Source of the DNA: Candidatus Peribacteria bacterium
GTDB taxonomy: Bacteria; Patescibacteriota; Gracilibacteria; Peribacterales; Peribacteraceae
NCBI GenBank assembly: GCA_903854455.1
Contig: CAINWJ010000083.1
Location: 1 to 16,460 of the forward strand
DNA length: 16,460 bases
Direction: 5' to 3'
Part shown: in pieces, positions 6,078 to 11,370 of the stretch
How the letters are laid out: every line of letters begins with the position of its first letter
Position numbering within the stretch: the stretch's first letter is position 1
Position numbers and translations under genes: made by a program
The notes under the pieces: model-generated
What the model was told of the DNA's origin: nothing
The model's input: only the letters and a program-made list of their open reading frames with translations
Databases searched by the model: none

Positions 6078-7175
6078 TTACCGGATCTCCGCCAGAAACC
6101 TCACGGTGATCTCTTCCAATTTCTTCAGTGACTCCAGATCCACCCACTCGCCGTCTTCATGATGACCGCCGCCCATGGGACCGGTGATGATGACCGGAAC
6201 TTTGAACGGAGACAGGTAGCGTGCATCTGTGGCTCCACGAAGTTCCTGTAAAAGCACCGGACGCTTCAAAACCTGCTCCGCAACACTCTTAAACTTTCTG
6301 ATGAACGGATTCTTCTGATCGATGCGCAAAGCCGGTTCATGCGTAATGACTTCGTATTCCTTTGGATGAAATGTCTTCTTGATCAGCGTGAGAACATCTG
6401 CCGTTCTGGCTGTGCGAACATCGATGGTCGCATCACACAGATCCGGTACGACGTTGAGCGCAATCCCTGCATTGATTTTCACGAGTGACGAAACTGTTTC
6501 CGGGATCATGGCAATCTGCTTCTTGAATTCCGCATAGGTTGCATTGAACGAATCAATCGCATTGACACCCTCTTCCGGTCGACTGCTGTGGGCAGCCTTA
6601 CCCTTCCTGCGGATGCGGATGCGAATGATGCCGTACTGGAGTGTGATCAGTTCAAAGTCATAGCCGGCATCCGGTACCAGCGCGCAGTGTGCACGATAAC
6701 CTTTCTCGTTCATCAGGTAATCGACGCCGCGGTGTCCGCCAACCTCTTCATCAGTCGTAAGCATCAAACCGACAGATCCGTGGGAAGAATCCCGCGCTCC
6801 AGATAGCGCAGTGACATGCCGGTGAAATGCGCGAATCATCGCACACGTCGGGCCCTTCATATCCACTGCTCCTCGTCCAACGATGCGATGACCTTTCACT
6901 TCCGGTGCGAAGGATGCAGACGGTGCCGGAACAACGTCGACGTGGCAGACGATCATGACATCGGGCTTCATGGTTTTCTTCGACAGAATCACAAGGGATG
7001 GCTGTCCTTCCTTCTCATGTTCATGGATCACGACCCCGGGCAGATCCTTGAGATAGTTACGGCAGATACTCAGTGCGATGCCGCACGCCTCACGATCCGT
7101 CGTGACCGAACGAACGGCGATGAGCTCGCAGAGCAGCCGGTCGAGGGAGGGGAGGGGAGACATGAGATTCTTCAT
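6078..7175 (-). CDS. M20-family metallopeptidase (ArgE/DapE/CPG2 type)
   Basis: The 365-residue protein has a complete di-zinc M20 site: CHVDVVPA (H78, D80), GRGAVDMKG (bridging D105), TTDEEVGG (catalytic E143, metal E144), VPDAGYD (D169) and GGGHHEDGEW near the C-terminus (H338/H339). The lid/dimerisation domain (about 180-290) has the conserved GKAAHSSRPEEGVNAI with H196. No signal peptide is seen, so it is cytoplasmic. M20 enzymes include acetylornithine/succinyl-DAP deacylases and aminoacylases or dipeptidases; there are no neighbouring lysine or arginine genes to favour a biosynthetic role, so an amino-acid or peptide salvage hydrolase is more likely. An internal ATG at 7163 is an alternative start. 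A TAGCAT box (minus, 7185-7190) gives a predicted leader of only ~3 nt for the 7175 start. Confidence 0.9.
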   Translation of the reverse strand: MKNLMSPLPSLDRLLCELIAVRSVTTDREACGIALSICRNYLKDLPGVVIHEHEKEGQPSLVILSKKTMKPDVMIVCHVDVVPAPSASFAPEVKGHRIVGRGAVDMKGPTCAMIRAFHRHVTALSGARDSSHGSVGLMLTTDEEVGGHRGVDYLMNEKGYRAHCALVPDAGYDFELITLQYGIIRIRIRRKGKAAHSSRPEEGVNAIDSFNATYAEFKKQIAMIPETVSSLVKINAGIALNVVPDLCDATIDVRTARTADVLTLIKKTFHPKEYEVITHEPALRIDQKNPFIRKFKSVAEQVLKRPVLLQELRGATDARYLSPFKVPVIITGPMGGGHHEDGEWVDLESLKKLEEITVRFLAEIR

Positions 7176-7184
7176 GACACGTAG

Positions 7185-7194
7185 ATGCTACACT
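7185..7194. promoter_or_regulatory. Overlapping divergent -10 boxes
   Basis: On the plus strand TGCTACACT (hexamer 7189-7194) precedes the flippase ATG at 7203 by 8 bases. On the minus strand TAGCAT (7190-7185) precedes the peptidase ATG at 7175 by 9 bases. The two hexamers share bases 7189-7190, so polymerase probably cannot occupy both at once. The gap between the two coding regions is only 27 bases. Confidence 0.5.
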
Positions 7195-7202
7195 ACTCGC
7201 GC

Positions 7203-8777
7203 ATGATTGATCAGAATATTCCGGCGAAGAATGTATCTTACTCTCGCCTGAAAAAATTTCTACCGTTTCTTGCTGCAGCCATCCTGATATTCGTGACGTA
7301 TCTGATCTTCAGGGAACTCAAATCATTTCGCTTTCATGAGATCAGAACCGCCATTCACGCAGTCCCGATGGCGAACATCATCGCAGCGCTGGCACTCACG
7401 GGACTCAATTACATCGCACTGACGTTCTACGATCGAGCCGCTCTCCGGGCACTCGGTCATGCTCAGCCGTACCGTAGGATCGCCTTCTCATCATTCGTGA
7501 GTTATGCGTTCAGTTACAATCTGGGATCACTCGGCGGGAGTGCCATCCGCAGCCGGATCTATGCCGCCTGGGGATTGTCCCCCATGGAGATCGCCCATGT
7601 ACTCTCCTATAACCTGCTGTCGTTCTGGCTGGGGTTCATGTCCATCGCCGGGATTGCCTTTATCGCGCAGCCGGTGAACCTTCCCGTCGGTCATCTCGTA
7701 CTCTCCAGCAGGTTCATCGGCATGCTCTTCCTTTGTCTCATCGGAACGTACTTCTGGCTCACAGCACACAAAACGCATTCCATGAGAATTGCCGGTTACA
7801 CATTATCGTTGCCATCACATCGTGCCAGCATTATCCAGGTGCTCTTCGCCGGGCTCGATTGGCTCTGTGCCGTGAGCGTTCTCTATGCACTGCTCAAAAC
7901 CAATGTACCCGTCTCATTTTCTCACTTCCTGACGATCTATCTCTTCGCACAGGTAGCGGGAATTGTCAGCCACGTGCCGGGAGGGATAGGAGTATTCGAG
8001 TTCGTTCTCTGGTCACTGGTTCCGGGTGGCGGTTCACCGGCACTCATCGCGACACTGCTCGTCTATCGCGGCGTGTATTTCCTGATGCCCCTCGTGACGA
8101 GCATCATCGTCTTCACGCTGCATGAACTGTGGCACAGCCGACGGCACGTATCGTCACTCGTACAATCAGTATCGGATACCAGCTCCATCCTGGCGCCGTA
8201 CATCTTCGCTGCCGTGACGTTCATCGGCGGCATCACGCTGCTTGCCTCCGGTGCCGTACCGGAAGAGACAAGCCGTCTTGCCATTCTGCACGCGTACCTA
8301 CCGCTGTCGGTGGTGGAGGTTTCACACTTCCTCGGAAGCATCACGGGGATCGGTCTGATTCTCCTGTCGTACGGGCTCTTCAAGAAACTGGATGCCGCCT
8401 ACTACGGTGCATTGATTCTCTTTGTCTTCGGCGCCGTGTTTTCCATTCTCAAAGGATTGGAAATTGAAGAAGCAGCTCTCATGATTGCTCTCCTGCTACT
8501 TCTCCTGCCATCCCGCAGACAATTCACATCGAAGGCATCATTCTTCACGAACGCTCTCACACTCGAGTGGATCTTCACCGTACTGATGGTGATCTGGTGC
8601 GTAGAGTGGCTGGGCGTCTTCGCCTACAAGCACGTCGAGTACGCCAATCAGCTCTGGTGGAGCTTCAGCTTCAAGAGTGATGCTCCACGGTTCCTCAGGG
8701 CATCGGTGGGATCAGTCGGAGTTCTGATGATATTGGGAGTGATCAAGCTGCTGCATCCGAAGGGGGATGACAGGTAG
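7203..8777 (+). CDS. MprF/YbhN-type membrane protein (flippase domain only)
   Basis: The 524-residue polytopic protein carries the lysylphosphatidylglycerol synthetase TM region (UPF0104/YbhN). Signatures: SYAFSYNLGSLGGSAIRSRIYAAWGLS (about 100-126) and SHVPGGIGVFEFVLW (about 256-270), the classic HVPGGxGxFE of MprF. About eight membrane segments lie in the first ~330 residues, with several more hydrophobic segments at 330-500, as in the second membrane block of MprF. It ends at residue 524 with no cytosolic GNAT-like aminoacyl-transferase domain, so it should translocate or sense a lipid and not aminoacylate it. The frame is open from an ATG at 7185, but the -10 box lies inside that extension, so 7203 is preferred. 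It converges on the toxin gene, 12 bases apart. Confidence 0.85.
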   Translation: MIDQNIPAKNVSYSRLKKFLPFLAAAILIFVTYLIFRELKSFRFHEIRTAIHAVPMANIIAALALTGLNYIALTFYDRAALRALGHAQPYRRIAFSSFVSYAFSYNLGSLGGSAIRSRIYAAWGLSPMEIAHVLSYNLLSFWLGFMSIAGIAFIAQPVNLPVGHLVLSSRFIGMLFLCLIGTYFWLTAHKTHSMRIAGYTLSLPSHRASIIQVLFAGLDWLCAVSVLYALLKTNVPVSFSHFLTIYLFAQVAGIVSHVPGGIGVFEFVLWSLVPGGGSPALIATLLVYRGVYFLMPLVTSIIVFTLHELWHSRRHVSSLVQSVSDTSSILAPYIFAAVTFIGGITLLASGAVPEETSRLAILHAYLPLSVVEVSHFLGSITGIGLILLSYGLFKKLDAAYYGALILFVFGAVFSILKGLEIEEAALMIALLLLLLPSRRQFTSKASFFTNALTLEWIFTVLMVIWCVEWLGVFAYKHVEYANQLWWSFSFKSDAPRFLRASVGSVGVLMILGVIKLLHPKGDDR

Positions 8778-8789
8778 GCATCAAGAGAT

Positions 8790-9032
8790 TTACTGATGAT
8801 CATCAATGATAAACACGGTGAGAGTGTCACCATTTCTTTTTGCAAATGCCCGGTATTTCTGTGTGATACTGAATTGCCAGATATTCAATGCATGAGGCAT
8901 TCGCTTCTTCAGATCTACGCCCGCGTTCTCGCCACGCTTGATTTTTCGGACGGCTTTTTCACATTGTTCGACAAGACGTTGCCGCTCAAGTGTACGGTAG
9001 GCCTCTGGAGCGATGAGAACAGTTCTGATCAT
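8790..9032 (-). CDS. RelE/ParE-like toxin of a type II TA module
   Basis: The 80-residue basic protein has a RelE/ParE-fold layout: two N-terminal helices (residues ~8-35, Arg/Lys-rich), then strands HALNIWQFSITQKYRAFAKRNGDTLTVFIIDDHQ (47-80). The end, strand-turn-strand with VFIIDDH, is typical of the fold. RelE relatives cleave ribosome-bound mRNA and ParE relatives poison gyrase; the sequence does not decide which. Its ATG overlaps the TGA of the upstream antitoxin gene (9029-9032), the usual coupling of TA pairs. Confidence 0.78.
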   Translation of the reverse strand: MIRTVLIAPEAYRTLERQRLVEQCEKAVRKIKRGENAGVDLKKRMPHALNIWQFSITQKYRAFAKRNGDTLTVFIIDDHQ

Positions 9033-9337
9033 TGAATCTCTATCAGCGTACCATCCTTTTCAGCCTGCAGCATTGCATCGTACGCTTTGCGGTGTCGTGA
9101 AGCAGATGCGGCATTTTCCCCTGTCTGGAGAAGTGCTTTTTCGAGCATGATTCCCGTAAGGTGAGTGGGGGTATCGGTTTCAGTTTCGACCGAAAAAGTA
9201 ACCTTTCTTGTACGAATGAAATGAAGAAGGAAGGCGCGCATGATGCTGCCGAGCGAGAAGCCAAGTTGCTTCGCCAGTAGTTCCGCTTCCCGTTTCGTTT
9301 TTTCATCCGGTAGCTTGATGTTGAGCTGAGTAATCAT
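9029..9337 (-). CDS. DinJ/RelB-like ribbon-helix-helix antitoxin
   Basis: The 102-residue protein begins with an RHH domain: ITQLNIKLPDEKTKREAELLAKQLGFSLGSIMRAFLLHF (2-40), i.e. a DNA-binding strand, a helix, the LGFS turn and a second helix, as in RelB/DinJ. The C-terminal part (residues ~50-102), likely disordered until bound, would wrap the toxin. Antitoxins of this type repress their own promoter as dimers. A TATACT box on the minus strand (9366-9371) gives a leader of about 21 nt without a Shine-Dalgarno. GTAGATA occurs twice (9344-9350 and 9375-9381) around this box, possible operator half-sites. Confidence 0.8.
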   Translation of the reverse strand: MITQLNIKLPDEKTKREAELLAKQLGFSLGSIMRAFLLHFIRTRKVTFSVETETDTPTHLTGIMLEKALLQTGENAASASRHRKAYDAMLQAEKDGTLIEIQ

Positions 9338-9343
9338 ACAGTA

Positions 9344-9381
9344 GTAGATAGAAAAGGCTAGAAATAGTATAGCTGTAGATA
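9344..9381. promoter_or_regulatory. Candidate TA promoter/operator with direct repeats
   Basis: GTAGATA at 9344-9350 and 9375-9381 and TAGAAA at 9349-9354 and 9359-9364 surround the minus-strand TATACT box (9366-9371). Placement fits autorepression by the RHH antitoxin, but RHH sites are usually short palindromes, so this is tentative. Confidence 0.3.
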
Positions 9382-9435
9382 ACCATCAATGCAAGATCGT
9401 AGTTGGGGGGACCAGCAGCCAAAATTTGCACCGTG

Positions 9436-9444
9436 TGCTATACT
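9436..9444 (+). promoter_or_regulatory. Extended -10 for the secreted metal-binding gene, leaderless GTG
   Basis: TGCTATACT ends 6 bases before the GTG at 9451, putting the predicted +1 exactly on the G of the start codon. This is the closest match to a consensus extended -10 in the window and the strongest single argument for the GTG start. Confidence 0.6.
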
Positions 9445-9450
9445 TTTCCC

Positions 9451-9855
9451 GTGTTTAAGACCTCACTGCTCATCGGCACCATGCTCGCAAGCAATCTTGC
9501 CGGTGTGTGCTGTGCTGCTGGAATTCCTACAATGGAAATGCATCATCACGGCATGATGTCTGCTGATTATGTCGATGGAGAGAATGCCCTGCAGGTGCAA
9601 CCATTTGCCACTCATTGCCAAGGTGAGGCGGCGCAGAACGTATCATTCTCAGATCGGGATCTCGATCGTGGTTGTACGGATCAACGTCTGTATCGTGGCA
9701 TGAATCTGGTACCGATCGACTACTTACCTGCAATCTCCATTCCTTCGAATGATCAAACCGCTCCAATGCGGTATTTCAAGCATGGCTGCGGTTTCCACGG
9801 CATTTCACCGCCACGTGTGCAGGAACAATCATCGGGAAATCAATTATTGTTTTAG
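9451..9855 (+). CDS. Small secreted Met/His/Cys-containing protein of the copper locus
   Basis: I do not recognise the family. The 134-residue product starts at a GTG with a hydrophobic signal segment (residues 2-22; VFKTSLLIGTMLASNLAGV) and then a likely metal-binding cluster, MEMHHHGMM at 28-36. Five Cys (20, 21, 56, 75, 113) and further His (55, 111, 116) include HGCGFHG near the C-terminus. C20-C21 follow LAGV, which is not a good lipobox, so signal peptidase I processing is more likely. Soft-metal ligands and the position directly ahead of the HMA fusion protein and copA suggest an extracytoplasmic copper buffer or chaperone. The frame extends upstream to a TTG at 9403, rejected because the extension crosses the -10 box and spoils the signal peptide. 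Confidence 0.65.
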   Translation: MFKTSLLIGTMLASNLAGVCCAAGIPTMEMHHHGMMSADYVDGENALQVQPFATHCQGEAAQNVSFSDRDLDRGCTDQRLYRGMNLVPIDYLPAISIPSNDQTAPMRYFKHGCGFHGISPPRVQEQSSGNQLLF

Positions 9856-9878
9856 GAGTGATGAGAAACAACGTATCC

Positions 9879-9898
9879 TTTACCGGTAAAAGCCGGTA
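9879..9898. promoter_or_regulatory. Candidate operator dyad upstream of the copper genes
   Basis: TACCGG (9881-9886) and CCGGTA (9893-9898) are a perfect inverted pair separated by 6 bases. The left arm also sits in a perfect 12-base palindrome, TTTACCGGTAAA (9879-9890). It overlaps the -35 position of the TATAAT promoter at 9905-9910 (TTACCG at 9880-9885 gives a 19-base spacer, the spacing seen in MerR/CueR-controlled promoters). It matches neither the CopY box (TACAnnTGTA) nor a CsoR site that I know. Confidence 0.5.
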
Positions 9899-9904
9899 CA
9901 TATT

Positions 9905-9910
9905 TATAAT
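9905..9910 (+). promoter_or_regulatory. TATAAT -10 box for the HMA fusion gene/copA
   Basis: A perfect consensus TATAAT ends 14 bases before the ATG at 9925, predicting an ~8-nt leader. Together with the dyad at 9881-9898 this is the likely regulated promoter of the fusion gene and copA. Confidence 0.6.
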
Positions 9911-9924
9911 TCTCACACCTCCTC

Positions 9925-11304
9925 ATGTCATCTTCCAATGATTCAATCATCACACTCCATGTCACAGGCATGACCTGTGGCAGCTGCGAGATGCTCGTCG
10001 AGCGATCGCTCAAAGACATTCCGGGGATCCTGAGCGTTCGTGCGCAGCAGCGGAAAAATCGTGTCGTCATCCACATTGATCCTGCGAATCCTCCATCAAT
10101 GAATTCCATCGAGCACGCGATTGCAGAAGCGGGATTCCGGATCAGTGACCAAACTCCGTCGAAATCAGGAGATCATCCACACGAAGATCAGAAGCCTCGT
10201 TTCCTGGAAATCGGTGCGGCACTGATCGTCATTTTCGCCATCTACAAGATTCTTCAGGTTTTCAACCTCGCATCGCTCGCACCCTCCACATCCGATTCAC
10301 TGACCGTCGGCGGCATCTTTCTGATCGGCATTGTCGCGGGTTCCAGTAGTTGCCTTGCGGTAACGGGAGGCCTGCTCCTCGCCATGGCGGCGAAGTACAA
10401 CCAGGTCCATGGAGGGGCAGACACATCCAGGAGACTAAGGCCGCTGATCCAGTTCAACGTCGGTCGTCTGGTGTCGTATGCATTCCTCGGCGGTGTCGTC
10501 GGACTGATCGGCACTGCGATTACGTTGCCCATGCAAGTCACTGCCTACCTGAATATCATCGTTGCTCTGATCATGTTGTATCTGGCACTGACGATTCTCG
10601 GTTTCATTCCGAAGGGCGCGTTTCCCATTCGTCCGCCCAAAGCACTGTCGCACTGGATCTCAGATCTGACGGAACATGAGCATCCGCTCGCTCCCATGGC
10701 ACTCGGCGCACTCACATTCTTCCTGCCGTGCGGATTCACGCAATCGCTCCAACTCGCGGCACTCGCCTCGGGTGGATTCATTCCCGGTGCCATGATCATG
10801 GGAGTCTTCGCACTTGGGACTCTTCCGGCTCTGCTTGGTATCAGCTTCATTTCCTCCACTGCACGCGGCTCATTTTCAAGAATCTTCCTGACATTCGCTG
10901 GCACGCTCGTATTTGTTCTGGCTTTGTTCAATCTTCGCAGCGGTCTAGCGTTAGCTGGATTTGAGCTACTACCGAATCAGAGGGTAGCACCTTCTCAGCA
11001 GCAAGCGGTTAGCGATCAGCGGTCAGCGGTCAGTAAAGATGGCGTTCAGGAAGTCCGCATGGCTGTGACATCGTACGGCTATGAACCTGAAGAGCTGACG
11101 ATCAAGTCCGGCGTTCCCGTCCGCTTCATCATCGATGGAACGAATGCCGGAGGCTGCACGCGCGGTTTCGTCATTCCCTCACTCGGCATCCAGAAGATCC
11201 TGGAGCCCGGTGACAACGTCATCGAATTCACCCCAAAGAGCCCCGGTCGCATCGCGTTCAGCTGTTCCATGGGCATGGTCCGCGGAGCGTTCAATGTTCT
11301 GTAA
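9925..11304 (+). CDS. HMA - TauE/SafE(DsbD-like) membrane - cupredoxin fusion protein
   Basis: The 459-residue protein joins three copper-related parts. Residues 8-75 are a heavy-metal-associated domain with the GMTCGSC site (C18, C21). Residues ~95-345 are a six- to eight-span membrane domain of the sulfite exporter TauE/SafE, UreH/DsbD_2 type, with paired Cys motifs GSSSCLAVTGG (C143) and LPCGFTQ (C269). Residues ~375-459 are a cupredoxin-like domain with GGCTRGFVIPSLGI (C411) and FSCSMGMVRG (C447, M449, M451), the ligands of a type-1-like copper site. It probably moves copper or electrons between the cytoplasmic HMA and the outer cupredoxin domain; the direction is not shown. The linker 352-372 contains AVSDQRSAVS, encoded by tandem AGCGGTCAGCG repeats. 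Transcribed with copA, 66 bases upstream. Confidence 0.88.
   Translation: MSSSNDSIITLHVTGMTCGSCEMLVERSLKDIPGILSVRAQQRKNRVVIHIDPANPPSMNSIEHAIAEAGFRISDQTPSKSGDHPHEDQKPRFLEIGAALIVIFAIYKILQVFNLASLAPSTSDSLTVGGIFLIGIVAGSSSCLAVTGGLLLAMAAKYNQVHGGADTSRRLRPLIQFNVGRLVSYAFLGGVVGLIGTAITLPMQVTAYLNIIVALIMLYLALTILGFIPKGAFPIRPPKALSHWISDLTEHEHPLAPMALGALTFFLPCGFTQSLQLAALASGGFIPGAMIMGVFALGTLPALLGISFISSTARGSFSRIFLTFAGTLVFVLALFNLRSGLALAGFELLPNQRVAPSQQQAVSDQRSAVSKDGVQEVRMAVTSYGYEPEELTIKSGVPVRFIIDGTNAGGCTRGFVIPSLGIQKILEPGDNVIEFTPKSPGRIAFSCSMGMVRGAFNVL
11004..11033. repeat. Tandem AGCGGTYAGCG repeats inside coding sequence
   Basis: The stretch is built of AGCGGTTAGCGATC and AGCGGTCAGCGGTCAG units and encodes QAVSDQRSAVS in the linker between the membrane and cupredoxin domains of the fusion protein. 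The units resemble those at 14855-14886 in the TMTC-like gene. Confidence 0.7.
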
Positions 11305-11310
11305 ATATCC

Positions 11311-11356
11311 GCAGGAAGAATCCTGCATTGTTTCGTCGCGGATCGGTAGATCCGCG
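11311..11356. repeat. Two hairpins between the fusion gene and copA
   Basis: GCAGGA/TCCTGC (11311-11316 with 11321-11326, loop AGAA) lies 6 bases after the fusion-gene stop. CGCGGATC/GATCCGCG (11337-11344 with 11349-11356, loop GGTA) ends 14 bases before the copA ATG. They fill most of the 66-base gap. They may reduce read-through, protect mRNA ends or simply be repeat insertions; there is no T-run typical of an intrinsic terminator. Confidence 0.6.
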
Positions 11357-11370
11357 CTATCCCCAATTCT

